Assembly (NCBI GenBank): GCA_035571835.1
Contig: DATNBU010000002.1
Location: 62,001-126,000, forward strand
Source: Candidatus Limnocylindrales bacterium
GTDB taxonomy: Bacteria; Desulfobacterota; Binatia; UBA1149; CAITLU01
DNA length: 64,000 nucleotides
Reading direction: 5' to 3'
Position numbers and translations under genes: made by a program. The notes under the pieces are model-generated. The model had not been told where the DNA came from. It did not search any database and was given only the letters and a program-made list of their open reading frames with translations. Each line of letters starts with the position of its first letter. Position 1 is the stretch's first letter. Positions 35,117-43,712 of the stretch are shown piece after piece.

Positions 35117-35628
35117 GCCGGCCGGAACCATCGGCGGAGCGCCTGATCGTCGCATTCGGCAGCGATCACGCCGGCTTCGATCTCAAGCGCGGCCTCATGC
35201 CGCTGGCCGAAGCGCTCGGACACGAGGTCGTCGATCTCGGCAACTGCGTGCTGGACCCTCAGGACGATTATCCCGATTTTGCGCGGGCGGTCGGGATTGC
35301 CGTGGCAACCGGTGAAGCGCAGCGAGCCGTTCTCGTGTGCGGCTCCGGGGTCGGCGCATCGATTGCCGTCAACAAGGTGCCGGGGGCGCGCGGCGCCGTG
35401 TGCCACGATACGTTCTCGGCGCGCCAGGGTGTAGAAGACGACGACGCCAACGTGCTCGTGCTCGGCTCCCGCGTGATCGGCGTCGAGCTTGCACGCGAAG
35501 TCGTCCGCGCGTTTCTTGCAGCAAGGTTCTCCCATGCCGAGCGTCACGAGCGCCGGCTGGCCAAGGTTCGAAGCATCGAAGCGGAAGCGTCGAGCGGCGC
35601 ACTGCCCGTTTCGGAGGTGAAGAAATGA
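35113..35628 (+). CDS. rpiB: Ribose 5-phosphate isomerase B
   Basis: 171-residue RpiB/LacAB family isomerase. Visible landmarks are [22 protein letters not shown], the active-site Cys loop [49 protein letters not shown] and HAERHERRL. It converts ribose 5-phosphate to ribulose 5-phosphate. The GTG at 35113 overlaps the tkt stop and is the only start that puts the fold at the N terminus without running back into tkt. The stop overlaps the tal ATG (ATGA). Confidence 0.97.
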   Translation: MSRPEPSAERLIVAFGSDHAGFDLKRGLMPLAEALGHEVVDLGNCVLDPQDDYPDFARAVGIAVATGEAQRAVLVCGSGVGASIAVNKVPGARGAVCHDTFSARQGVEDDDANVLVLGSRVIGVELAREVVRAFLAARFSHAERHERRLAKVRSIEAEASSGALPVSEVKK

Positions 35629-36770
35629 GCGATACCAGAAACTCCCTGTTCCGTCTCAAGGACTTCGGCGTCTCGGTCTGGTGCGACGAGCTCTCGCGCG
35701 ACATCATCCGCGGCGGCCGGCTGAAGCAGCTGATCGCCGAGAAGGCTGTCGTCGGCGTGACGTCCAATCCGTCGATCTTCCAGAAAGCGCTCTCGGAGGG
35801 CACGGCGTACGACGCCGACATCGCCGCGCTCGCGGCGCGCGGAAAAACCACCGAAGAGATTTTCGACGCCCTCGCCATCGACGACATCCGCGAAGCTTGC
35901 GACGTGCTTCGCCCGGTTTACGACTCGACCGGCGGCGAAGACGGCTACGTGTCGATCGAGGTCTCGCCGTCGCTCGCCGACGACACCGAGAAGACCGTAT
36001 CGGAGGCAATCCGGTATCACCGCGAGATCGCGCGGCCGAACCTGATGGTGAAGATCCCCGCGACGCGCGCCGGCCTGCCTGCCATCCAGCGAATGATCGC
36101 ACTCGGCAAGTCGATCAACATCACGCTGATCTTCTCGGTCGACCGCTACGCTGCTGTGGCCGAAGCCTACCTTGCCGGCCTCGAGGAGCTTGCGAAAAAC
36201 GGCGGGGATCTGCGGCCGGTCGCGTCGGTTGCGTCGTTCTTCGTGTCGCGCATCGATACCGAAGCGGACAAGCGAATCGACGAGGCGCTCGCGCGCGAAA
36301 CGGATCCGGATCGGAAGGAGCGGCTCGAACACCTCAAGGGAAAGATCGCGATCGCCAATGCCAAGCTCGCGTTCGCACGGTTCAAGGAAATCTTCTCGGG
36401 ACCTCGCTGGGAGGCTCTTGCAATCAAGGGAGCACGCGCGCAGCGCTGCCTGTGGGCATCGACGTCGACCAAGAACAAGAACTATCCGGACATCCTCTAC
36501 GTCCAGGAGCTCATCAGCGGCCCGGCCGTCAACACGCTTCCCATCAAGACGATGGAAGCGTACCTGGATCACGGCATTCCGGAGGAAACGCTTTCCCACG
36601 GCGTCGACGAAGCCCGGCACCAGATCGAAACCCTTGCGGAGTTCGGAATCGACTACCACGACATCACCGACAACTTCGCCGAGCGCGACGGCGTGCAGAA
36701 GTTCGTGGACTCGTACGTCCAGCTTCTTGCGGGGCTCGACGAGAAGGTGCGCCACAAGGCAGCTTCCTGA
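35625..36770 (+). CDS. tal: Transaldolase (long, actinobacterial-type)
   Basis: 381 residues, the length of the long transaldolase subfamily. The sequence shows [13 protein letters not shown] at the N terminus, the Schiff-base lysine region [65 protein letters not shown] and a C-terminal helix. It transfers dihydroxyacetone units between sugar phosphates, completing tkt and rpiB. ATG 35625 overlaps the rpiB stop (ATGA). Confidence 0.97.
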   Translation: MSDTRNSLFRLKDFGVSVWCDELSRDIIRGGRLKQLIAEKAVVGVTSNPSIFQKALSEGTAYDADIAALAARGKTTEEIFDALAIDDIREACDVLRPVYDSTGGEDGYVSIEVSPSLADDTEKTVSEAIRYHREIARPNLMVKIPATRAGLPAIQRMIALGKSINITLIFSVDRYAAVAEAYLAGLEELAKNGGDLRPVASVASFFVSRIDTEADKRIDEALARETDPDRKERLEHLKGKIAIANAKLAFARFKEIFSGPRWEALAIKGARAQRCLWASTSTKNKNYPDILYVQELISGPAVNTLPIKTMEAYLDHGIPEETLSHGVDEARHQIETLAEFGIDYHDITDNFAERDGVQKFVDSYVQLLAGLDEKVRHKAAS

Positions 36771-36876
36771 AGACCGCACTCGGGGTGCGATCTTTCACTC
36801 CAGCGCGCCGACTTCTTCGGCTTTGCTCCGTCGCGGCCCGATAGCGGCGAATCTTCACGGCGCTCCCGCGTCATTG

Positions 36877-36904
36877 TTCGCGCAGCAACCTGGTGTTGCG
36901 CGAA
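36877..36904 (+). promoter_or_regulatory. Hairpin in the 5' leader of the L,D-transpeptidase gene
   Basis: Imperfect inverted repeat TTCGCGCAGCAAC ... GTTGCGCGAA ending 12 bp before the ATG at 36917. It would cover or border the ribosome-binding site region. Its role is unknown; it could be a 5' regulatory structure or the tail of the tal transcript. Confidence 0.35.
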
Positions 36905-36916
36905 TGAGGACGTTGT

Positions 36917-37999
36917 ATGAGAAACCACCGCCGCCTGTCCGTCGTAATCGCTATCTCCTGCCTGGTCGTCGTGACCGCTTCCAGTGCGGCGCAGAAGAAA
37001 CCGGCACCAAAGGCAGCCAGATCCGAAACAGCTGCGATCGTCGCTGACCAGGTGAACAGCACCTCGCAACCTGCGCTGCCTGCACAGCCGGAGTCGGGTG
37101 CACAGCCTGCAACAGGTGCCCGCAAGGCGACATCACCAGCGCCGGCAGCGACCGGCGCCGAGCGCGCGGCAATTCTGCGAGCCGAGATCCTGCTCGATCG
37201 CGCGCGCTTCTCACCGGGCGAGATGGATGCCAAGTGGGGGCAGAACGTGGAAACCGCGCTGCGCGGATTCCAGAGCAATCGTGGCCTCAGCGTCAGCGGC
37301 CAGCTCGACGAAGCAACCTGGGCCGCTCTGAATGCCGACAGTGCGCCGGCGCTCATCGAATACACTGTAACCGAGGCCGACGCGGCGGGACCGTTTCATC
37401 CGGTGCCGGCCGACATGATGGCCAAGGCGAAGCTCAAGGATCTCGGCTATGCGTCGGCAGCCGAAGCGCTCGGCGAGAAGTTTCACTCGAGTCCGCAGCT
37501 GCTCGCCGAGCTGAACCCTGGACGTTCTCTCGGTCGTGCCGGCGAGAAGATCCTCGTGCCGAACGTCGAGAATGCGCCGCTCGCGCACGCAGCAAAAGTC
37601 GTCGTCGACGAGTCCGATGCCACGGTGTCGGTCGTCGACGAGTCGGGCAAAACCTACGCGCAGTTCCCTGCAACGATGGGCAGTGAGCACGATCCGCTTC
37701 CGATCGGCGACTGGAAAGTGACCGTCATCCAGCAGAATCCGAAGTTCCACTACAACCCGGATCTGTTCTGGGATGCGAAGGCCAAAGACAGCAAGGCGAC
37801 CATTCCTCCCGGCCCGAACAATCCCGTGGGCGTCGTCTGGATCGATCTCTCCAAGGAACACTACGGAATCCACGGAACGCCGGAACCGTCGAAGATCGGG
37901 CACACCGAATCGCACGGCTGTATTCGCCTGACGAACTGGAGCGCGAATGCGCTTGCGGGCGCGGTGTCGCCGGGAACTCCGGTCGTGCTCCAGAAGTAA
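36917..37999 (+). CDS. L,D-transpeptidase (YkuD) with peptidoglycan-binding domain
   Basis: 360 residues. A signal peptide (residues 1-25, ASSAAQ) leads into an Ala/Pro/Thr-rich linker, a PG_binding_1-like domain (residues 84-138, ARFSPGEMDAKWGQNVETALRGFQ ... GQLDEATWAAL), a middle LysM-like segment near 165-215, and a YkuD catalytic domain ending with GIHGTPEPSKIGHTESHGCIRLTN (H319, S332, H333, G334, C335, R337). This is the full active-site pattern HX13SHGChR. The enzyme forms 3-3 crosslinks or attaches proteins to peptidoglycan in the periplasm. ATG 36917 is followed directly by the signal peptide. Confidence 0.94.
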   Translation: MRNHRRLSVVIAISCLVVVTASSAAQKKPAPKAARSETAAIVADQVNSTSQPALPAQPESGAQPATGARKATSPAPAATGAERAAILRAEILLDRARFSPGEMDAKWGQNVETALRGFQSNRGLSVSGQLDEATWAALNADSAPALIEYTVTEADAAGPFHPVPADMMAKAKLKDLGYASAAEALGEKFHSSPQLLAELNPGRSLGRAGEKILVPNVENAPLAHAAKVVVDESDATVSVVDESGKTYAQFPATMGSEHDPLPIGDWKVTVIQQNPKFHYNPDLFWDAKAKDSKATIPPGPNNPVGVVWIDLSKEHYGIHGTPEPSKIGHTESHGCIRLTNWSANALAGAVSPGTPVVLQK

Positions 38000-38186
38000 G
38001 CCGTCTCACTCAGGTTACAGAATCGCAGAAGCGTGCGTGCGTTTTCCCAAGGCTATGGCTGCCGTCGCAACGGCGAAGTACATTTTACACGAACAGCGGC
38101 GCTGCATCGGCGCGCAAGTGTGAAGCGCCCCGAACGAGCGACAAGCAATCACGCCGACGAACCACGTTGCTGTCAAGGAAGTGAAG

Positions 38187-38792
38187 ATGGAACCGAATCG
38201 CACGCAGGAAAGCATCGGCGCAATGCCTCAATCGGGCGCCGACAATCGGATGAAAGCCGACAAGCCGTTCCTCACCGACGTGAAAACGCTGCGCGAGCGT
38301 GCGCGAATGCACATCGAGCGCGGCGCCGTCACCGAGGGCTACAAGGCCGATCGCGAGACGGTTCTGCGCCTGCTGAACGAAGCGCTCGCAACCGAGATCG
38401 TCTGCGTTCTCCGCTATAAACGCCACTATTTCACTGCCACCGGCATCAACGCCGAAAGTGTTGCAGCCGAGTTCCTCGCGCACGCCGCGGAGGAACAGGC
38501 GCACGCCGACCAGATCGCGCGCCGGATCGTGCAGCTCAATGGCGATCCCAACCTTTCTCCGGAAGGACTGCTGAGCAGAAGCCACTCGGAATACGTCGAA
38601 GGCGAATCCCTGATCGAAATGATCAAGGAAGACCTTGTCGCGGAACGTGTGGCGATCGAGAGCTACACCGAGATGATCCGGTATCTCGGCCACGACGATC
38701 CGACGACCAAGCGCATGCTGGAAGAAATTCTTGCCGTCGAAGAAGAGCATGCGGACGATCTGCAGAGTCTGCTCGAGCAGATGGGTCACTGA
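38187..38792 (+). CDS. Ferritin-like / bacterioferritin-type di-iron protein
   Basis: 201 residues, four-helix ferritin-like domain. The metal-site pattern of bacterioferritins is visible: E70 (LATEIVCVLRYK), E103-A-H106 (EEQAH), E153 (VAERVAIESY) and E185-x-x-H188 (VEEEH), the two ExxH motifs on helices 2 and 4. A 50-residue hydrophilic N-terminal extension precedes the bundle. AAGGAA six bases upstream favours ATG 38187 over GTG 38181. Likely role: iron storage or peroxide detoxification in the cytoplasm. It sits in a group of envelope and stress genes. Confidence 0.88.
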   Translation: MEPNRTQESIGAMPQSGADNRMKADKPFLTDVKTLRERARMHIERGAVTEGYKADRETVLRLLNEALATEIVCVLRYKRHYFTATGINAESVAAEFLAHAAEEQAHADQIARRIVQLNGDPNLSPEGLLSRSHSEYVEGESLIEMIKEDLVAERVAIESYTEMIRYLGHDDPTTKRMLEEILAVEEEHADDLQSLLEQMGH

Positions 38793-39181
38793 GCGATCCC
38801 CGTTCGCGGAGCTGCAATGCATCATCGTCGCAATCCTTTGAAAAGTTCTTGCAACACTGCACGTCGCGCATCCACGCCACGTTCCCTAAGCGTGCAGAGT
38901 TGTTGCAGCAACGAATCCGGTGCGTGGCATGTTTTCTGCTCTGTAATCCCGAGAGCCGGTCGGCGCCCCGCTCGTGTGACACATCGAAGCGGCGAGGTTC
39001 CGCGCATCGGAGTTCACTCCATCGCGTTCCGTGTGTCGCTCGCACGCGGACGCGACAGCCAGGATCGGCAGGATCGGCAGGATCGGAAAGAAGGGTCCGG
39101 CAGCCGATGGAGTGAAGGTTCGAGTGTGAGAGCCAAGGCGGATTAACCGAGTGCAGTGTCGCACTCATAGCGAGGTACGAG
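38793..39181. other. Non-coding stretch with short tandem repeat
   Basis: 389 bp with no convincing gene on either strand. It includes three copies of the 9-mer AGGATCGGC/A at 39061-39087 and leads into the BON-protein gene, so its right part should hold that gene's promoter. I could not place a clear -35/-10 pair. Confidence 0.45.
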
Positions 39182-39664
39182 ATGAAGAAATTCGTGACGA
39201 CAATAGCAATGGTCTCCGTGATCGGAGCGACAAGCTCCCTGGCTCTGGCCGAGACCGCGGCCGAGAACGCGCGTGAAGCCGGCAACGCCGTAGAGAATGG
39301 CGCGAAGAACGCCGGAAACGCGGCGAAGAACGCAGTGGTGCCGAATCCGGCCGATGCCGCACGGTATCCGGCCGACAACTCCGGCAAGAATCAGCGCGAC
39401 GTGAACGAAGCGGCCGTGACGCCGGGCGATCAGGGCAATTCCGATGCGGATATCCAGATCACCCAGTCGATTCGCAAGGCCGTGACTGCCGACGACTCGC
39501 TGTCGGTCAACGCCCACAACGTCAAGATCATCACCAACGGTGGGGTCGTGACGCTGCGCGGCCCGGTCAAGAGCGAACAGGAACGGGCGAGCATCGCCTC
39601 AAAGGCCCAGCAGGTCAGTGGCGTCACCCGGGTCAACAACCAGCTGGAAGTCGCGGCGCAATAA
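39182..39664 (+). CDS. BON-domain periplasmic protein (OsmY-like)
   Basis: 160 residues. A signal peptide (MKKFVTTIAMVSVIGATSSLALAE) is followed by an Ala/Asn/Glu-rich linker with repeated ENA/KNA text, and a single BON domain at about residues 88-158 (DADIQITQSIRKAVTADDSL, VKIITNGGVVTLRGPVKSEQERASI, GVTRVNNQLEV). BON proteins bind phospholipid membranes and respond to osmotic stress (OsmY). OsmY itself has two BON domains; this one has one. Confidence 0.9.
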   Translation: MKKFVTTIAMVSVIGATSSLALAETAAENAREAGNAVENGAKNAGNAAKNAVVPNPADAARYPADNSGKNQRDVNEAAVTPGDQGNSDADIQITQSIRKAVTADDSLSVNAHNVKIITNGGVVTLRGPVKSEQERASIASKAQQVSGVTRVNNQLEVAAQ

Positions 39665-39728
39665 CGTCGCTCCACGACCCCGTCCGAATGGACGGAATGC
39701 ACTCGTCCAAAGGACGGAGTGAGCGAGT

Positions 39729-39781
39729 CCGCAGCCCGCAAGGGCGAGGATCAAAATTCCGCAGCCCGCGAGGGCGAGGAT
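39729..39781 (+). repeat. 30-bp direct repeat upstream of the YflT-like gene
   Basis: Two copies of CCGCAGCCCGCAAGGGCGAGG-type sequence (39729-39751 and 39759-39781), differing at one base, plus two small GTCC-GGAC hairpins at 39682-39693 and 39705-39715. The array fills the 135 bp between the BON gene and the next start, so it may be regulatory or a remnant duplication. Confidence 0.6.
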
Positions 39782-39799
39782 GAAATAGGAGAAAGTATC

Positions 39800-40336
39800 A
39801 TGGCGAAGAAAGCAGTATTTTGTATCGCATCGAATGCAGGTCAGGCGGAGCGCATCGCGAACGATCTTCGACTCGCGGGTTTTTCGGGAAACGACATTTC
39901 GGTGTTGTTCCCGGATCGCAGCGGGACGCGCGATTTCGCGCATGAGCAGCACACCAAGGCTCCCGAAGGCGCAGCAACCGGTGCCGGCACGGGTGGCATC
40001 CTCGGCGGCGGCCTCGGCTGGCTGGTCGGCATCGGATCACTCGCCATCCCGGGCGTCGGTCCGTTCATCGCAGCGGGACCGATCATGGCCGCTCTCGGCG
40101 GCGCAGCCCTCGGTGCGGCGGTCGGCGGACTCACCGGAGCTCTCGTCGGTCTCGGCATTCCCGAGTACGAAGCCAAGCAGTACGAAGGCAAGATCAAGGA
40201 AGGCAACATCCTGATCTCGGTCCACGCCGAGACCAGTGAAGAGATCGACCGCGCGAAGGAAGTCTTCACGCGCGCCGGGGCGCACGACATCTCCTACACC
40301 GGAGAAGCCGGCGTCTCGCAGCGGAAAACGGCCTGA
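39800..40336 (+). CDS. YflT/general-stress-like protein with glycine-zipper core
   Basis: 178 residues. The N terminus (FCIASNAGQAERIANDLRLAGFSGNDISVLFPD) and C terminus (GNILISVHAETSEEIDRAKEVFTRAGAHDISYTGEA) form a ferredoxin-like domain seen in YflT/GS17M stress proteins. Between them lies a glycine-rich, two-helix membrane segment (TGAGTGGILGGGLGWLVGIG ... AALGGAALGAAVGGLTGALVGLG). The ATG at 39800 follows AGGAGA. The family is stress-induced and of unknown function. Confidence 0.75.
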   Translation: MAKKAVFCIASNAGQAERIANDLRLAGFSGNDISVLFPDRSGTRDFAHEQHTKAPEGAATGAGTGGILGGGLGWLVGIGSLAIPGVGPFIAAGPIMAALGGAALGAAVGGLTGALVGLGIPEYEAKQYEGKIKEGNILISVHAETSEEIDRAKEVFTRAGAHDISYTGEAGVSQRKTA

Positions 40337-40349
40337 TCCGATTTTCCTG

Positions 40350-40379
40350 GGCGCGCCCGGCAATCCGGCCGGGCGCGCC
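40350..40379 (+). terminator. GC-rich hairpin after the YflT-like gene
   Basis: Perfect 12-bp stem GGCGCGCCCGGC / GCCGGGCGCGCC with loop AATCCG, 14 bp after the stop. There is no T tract, but a second hairpin with one follows at 40414. Confidence 0.55.
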
Positions 40380-40413
40380 ACTCCTGTCCGATCCGACAAC
40401 GCCGTTCGTGGAG

Positions 40414-40435
40414 AAACCGGACTTCCGGTTTTTCT
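40414..40435 (+). terminator. Intrinsic terminator
   Basis: AAACCGGA-CT-TCCGGTTT (8-bp perfect stem) running into TTTCT. The pair of hairpins here ends the stress group before the histidine phosphatase gene at 40463. A similar palindrome occurs at 22834. Confidence 0.7.
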
Positions 40436-40462
40436 GCATCGTGCACGTAGTAGTCAGTTCTC

Positions 40463-41044
40463 ATGCCAGCCGAGCTCTGGCTCGTGCGTCACGGTGAGAC
40501 TGCGTGGAGCATCGCCGGCCGTCACACGGGCACCACCGACCTTCCACTCACGGAAAATGGCCGCGCTGCGGCCGAGGCCGCCGGCAGACGGCTCGGCGGC
40601 ATCGAGTTCGCACGCGTCGTTACAAGTCCCCTCGCGCGCGCACGCGAGACCTGCTCGCTCGCCGGATTCGGCGAACGCGCGGAGATCCTCGCCGAGCTCG
40701 CCGAATGGAACTACGGCGAGGACGAAGGCGTGACGACCGCCGCGATACGCGAGACCCGCCCGGGATGGACGATCTGGACGCACGGTCCACGCGGCGGCGA
40801 ATCGCGCGAGCAGGTCGCTTCGCGTGCCGACCGCACGATTGCCGGCATTCGCCGTGTCGAGGGGCGCACGCTCGCGTTCTGCCATGGCCATTTCTCGCGT
40901 GTGCTCGCCGCCCGATGGATCGGGCTGCCGCTCGTCCAGGCCCGCCACCTCAGGCTCGAGACCGCCGCCATTTCCGTGCTCGGATGGGAACGCGAGACGG
41001 CGGCGATCCGGCTCTGGAACGACACCGGCAAGCTGCCGGACTAG
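40463..41044 (+). CDS. Histidine phosphatase family protein (GpmB/CobC-like)
   Basis: 193 residues, phosphoglycerate-mutase-like fold. The catalytic loop is LVRHGETAWSIAGRHTG (R9, H10), followed by LTENGRAAAEAAGRRL, VVTSPLARARETC, the acidic LAEWNYGEDEG insert and AFCHGHFSRVLAARWIGL with the second His. This pattern fits small-molecule phosphatases such as fructose-bisphosphate or alpha-ribazole phosphatase; the substrate is not determined. ATG 40463 is the natural start just after a terminator. Confidence 0.9.
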   Translation: MPAELWLVRHGETAWSIAGRHTGTTDLPLTENGRAAAEAAGRRLGGIEFARVVTSPLARARETCSLAGFGERAEILAELAEWNYGEDEGVTTAAIRETRPGWTIWTHGPRGGESREQVASRADRTIAGIRRVEGRTLAFCHGHFSRVLAARWIGLPLVQARHLRLETAAISVLGWERETAAIRLWNDTGKLPD

Positions 41045-41103
41045 TCACCCGTGTTTTTTCCTTCGTGCTCGTCAGCCGTGCAGCGAGGGGATACGCTCGG
41101 CCT

Positions 41104-41901
41104 GTGACTGGCCCGTCGCGAGCTGTTCTTGCGATCGCCACCGTATCGATGCTGGCGTTCACGCTGGTGCCGGCGGCGACGCATGCCGATCCGAAGCAAA
41201 CCGTGCACACCGCAAGAGGCGCCGCCGCGCTGCTGTTCGACGGGCGTCTCGAGCCCGACGACAGGGTCTTCGGCATCGTCGTGGCGGACGAACCACGCGC
41301 CTATGCGATTGCCGATCTGGAGCACGCCGGTCCCCTCGTACACGACGCGGCCGGCGGCGGCGGGCTGGACATCGCATTCGATGCAAGCGGAGCGCACGTG
41401 GCTGCGCGGCCGGGCGTCAACGCCGAACAGCACACGACGAGCTGGAAGGAATGGATACGCGCGCATCCGGACACGTCACTGTGGCGAATGCCGGCGATCG
41501 CAGAGCCCGAGCCGAACCGTCCCGTCAGCGACGTGCGCGTGGCCGAGTCGCACGACTATCGGACCGGATTCGGATGCACGCTGATGCAGACGCGCGTGAC
41601 GAGCGTCGGAGCGGAGCCGCCGGGCCTCTTCGTGATCAGCGGCACGATCGAGAACGTCGCGGCCGCCGCCGTCGATCACGTCGTGCTCCGCTTCGAGCTG
41701 GTCGGCGCGGATGGTCGCGTGGTCTATCGCGACGAAGGCTTCAACCGTTCGGCCGAGGCGCTGGCGGCGCCGGTGGCGGTCCGCGGCGACGACGTCGTCC
41801 CGATCGCCGGCGGAGCCACCGACACGTTTCGGATGATCTTCCTGTCGGACGAGCTGCCGGCGTTCGAACGCACGCGCGTGTCCGTCGCGCGCGTGTACTG
41901 A
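41104..41901 (+). CDS. Secreted protein with DUF3179-like half and FxLYD-like half
   Basis: 265 residues, exported (signal peptide SMLAFTLVPAATHADP, cleavage near residue 28). Residues about 45-125 resemble the edge of the DUF3179 family (DRVFGIVVADEPRAYAIADL ... VHDAAGGGGLDIAF) but lack the CPLCG cysteine motif of that family. The C-terminal half has beta-sandwich character (GLFVISGTIENVAAAAVDHVVLRFELVG, DTFRMIFLSDELPAFERTRV), like FxLYD domains. The start is GTG 41104; the open frame extends upstream but only across the previous gene. Function unknown. Confidence 0.65.
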   Translation: MTGPSRAVLAIATVSMLAFTLVPAATHADPKQTVHTARGAAALLFDGRLEPDDRVFGIVVADEPRAYAIADLEHAGPLVHDAAGGGGLDIAFDASGAHVAARPGVNAEQHTTSWKEWIRAHPDTSLWRMPAIAEPEPNRPVSDVRVAESHDYRTGFGCTLMQTRVTSVGAEPPGLFVISGTIENVAAAAVDHVVLRFELVGADGRVVYRDEGFNRSAEALAAPVAVRGDDVVPIAGGATDTFRMIFLSDELPAFERTRVSVARVY

Positions 41902-42023
41902 GCGCGTGCGCACACGCGCCCCTCTGGCTCCGGCTGTGCGAGTCGCATAGGGCTCGCGGCCGGCGGGCACGCACCGGGGCGCCGAAGCGACCGGCGTCGC
42001 ACAAGACTGGCGAGCCGATTGCG

Positions 42024-42884
42024 ATGATCGCGAAAAGCATCCTTTTTCTCCTGCTCGGAGCATGTACGGTCGGCTTTGCCGCGCTCTGGTATCGGCACGA
42101 GCGCGGATTCACTGCGGCCCTGCCGAACCGGATGCAACTCGCGATCGGCTTCGTCACCGATTTTCTCGATACGCTCGGGATCGGCTCGTTCGCAATCACG
42201 ACGTCGCTGTATCGCGGGAGCGGCCTCGTCGACGACGCCGAGATTCCGGGCACGCTCAACGTCGGACACGCGATCCCCACGTTTGCCGAAGCATTCATTT
42301 TCATCGCCGTCGTCGACGTCGACATGACCACGCTCATCGCGATGATCGCTGCTGCCGTCGCGGGAGCATGGCTCGGCGCCGGAGTCGTCACGCGCTGGCC
42401 GCGGCGCAGGATCCAGATCGGAATGGGATCGCTGCTGCTCGTGGCAGCGGCGATCATGGTCCTGCGGCAGACCGGCGAGGTGCCATCCGGCGGTGAAGCG
42501 CTCGGCCTCGCCGGAGCGCCGCTCGTTGCAGGCGTGCTCGGCAATTTCGTGCTCGGCGCGCTCATGACGCTCGGAATCGGGCTTTATGCGCCGTGCATGA
42601 TTCTCGTTTCCCTGCTTGGCATGAACGCGCGCACGGCGTTCCCGATCATGATGGGCTCATGCGCATTCCTGATGCCGGCCGCATCGGCACGCTTCATCCG
42701 CAGTGGGCGCTACGACCGGCGTGCGGCGCTCGGCCTTGCGCTCGGCGGCACGCCGGCGGTGCTGATCGCCGGACTGATCGTCAAATCGCTCCCGCTCGAA
42801 ACGATCAAATGGCTCGTCGTTGTCGTCGTCATCTTCACGGCGATCTCGATGCTGCGTTCCGCAGCAGCTGCTCGATCCGTCTGA
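42024..42884 (+). CDS. TauE/SafE-family sulfite-exporter-like permease
   Basis: 286-residue membrane protein with eight or so predicted helices. Family features are GFVTDFLDTLGIGSFAITTSLYR, RIQIGMGSLLLVAAAIM and a PAVLIAGLIVKSLPLETIKWLVVVVV segment. TauE-like proteins move organosulfur compounds or sulfite; here neither a substrate nor a partner gene is evident. ATG 42024 gives a hydrophobic first helix directly. It is followed by a 294-bp gap that holds a candidate promoter for the next gene. Confidence 0.85.
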   Translation: MIAKSILFLLLGACTVGFAALWYRHERGFTAALPNRMQLAIGFVTDFLDTLGIGSFAITTSLYRGSGLVDDAEIPGTLNVGHAIPTFAEAFIFIAVVDVDMTTLIAMIAAAVAGAWLGAGVVTRWPRRRIQIGMGSLLLVAAAIMVLRQTGEVPSGGEALGLAGAPLVAGVLGNFVLGALMTLGIGLYAPCMILVSLLGMNARTAFPIMMGSCAFLMPAASARFIRSGRYDRRAALGLALGGTPAVLIAGLIVKSLPLETIKWLVVVVVIFTAISMLRSAAAARSV

Positions 42885-42957
42885 GGGTCATGCGCATGCG
42901 CGCACGAGCGTCCTCAAAAGATGCGATTGCAGCGCACCGTCCGATCGCAGTGACATT

Positions 42958-42986
42958 TTGAGTGACGTAAATAACGCGGGTTATAT
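42958..42986 (+). promoter_or_regulatory. Candidate sigma70-type promoter
   Basis: TTGAGT (42958-42963), a 17-bp spacer, then TTATAT (42981-42986), the best-looking -35/-10 pair I find in the window. It points at the secreted-protein gene at 43179, leaving a leader of about 185 nt. Confidence 0.45.
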
Positions 42987-43178
42987 GGGGGAACCGTCCC
43001 CTCGCTCGCGTGTAAACTTCCTGCGTCGCACCCCGACGTCGGCAAAACCCACTGGCTGTTCGCATCGCAGTCGCACTACCGTCGTCTGAGTAGTCTGTGC
43101 TCGTCGCTGAGAACGCATCGCCGATGCGTCCCCGAAACCTGAACTGGTTATCCAAAGGCGAACACAAAGGAGACGATC

Positions 43179-43712
43179 ATGATCAGAGAGCTGTTCGTAT
43201 CGGCCGTCGTGGCACTCGCATCGATGCTCGGTCCGCTCCTTGCGCACCAGGCGGACGCGCAGACGACGGCATCCACGCTCATCGCTTTCGACACGATGTA
43301 CGGAGTGGACGGTCCATTCGTGCACCACAAACTTCGCGGTCTCGTCGGCGACGATCTTCCGTGGGAAATCGAATCCGCAGTCGGCAGCGTCGATACTTCC
43401 GGTCACGTTACGATCGCCGTGCGCGGTCTCGTCTTCGCCGACGACCCGTCCGTTCCGATCAATCTGCGCGGCACCAACGACGCGGCCGAGTTCCGAGCCG
43501 GCGTCAGCTGCATCACCGAGGCCGGCAATGCCTTGAAGCGCGTGCTCGTGATGACCGACGGTTTTCCGGCCACCACCCAGGGCGACGGCGACATCAATGG
43601 TCAGGTCGAGCTGCCGAATCCGTGCGTCGCGCCGGTGGTGTTCGTGATGCCCGGTGACGAAAAAGACTGGTTTGCCGTCACCGGCTTCGAGTCGGAAGAG
43701 GACGAGGACTGA
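43179..43712 (+). CDS. Secreted hypothetical protein
   Basis: 177 residues. A signal peptide (hydrophobic residues 6-20, HQADAQ cleavage region near 28) is followed by an acidic soluble domain (FDTMYGVDGPFVHHKLRGLVGDDLPWEIESA, then RGLVFADDPSVPINLRGTNDAAEF) ending in EDED. Two cysteines (CITE and PNPC) could form one disulfide. AAAGGAG seven bases upstream supports ATG 43179. The 3' end overlaps the convergent MFS gene by 112 bp. No family recognised. Confidence 0.7.
   Translation: MIRELFVSAVVALASMLGPLLAHQADAQTTASTLIAFDTMYGVDGPFVHHKLRGLVGDDLPWEIESAVGSVDTSGHVTIAVRGLVFADDPSVPINLRGTNDAAEFRAGVSCITEAGNALKRVLVMTDGFPATTQGDGDINGQVELPNPCVAPVVFVMPGDEKDWFAVTGFESEEDED

Noticed and set aside
33107-35155. 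A 682-codon minus-strand open frame over transketolase
   Set aside because: Antisense shadow of tkt; the plus strand has complete transketolase motifs.
38817-39146. Short plus-strand open frames between the ferritin-like and BON genes
   Set aside because: Arg/Ser-rich, no start signal, and crossing a short tandem repeat; they look like random open frames.
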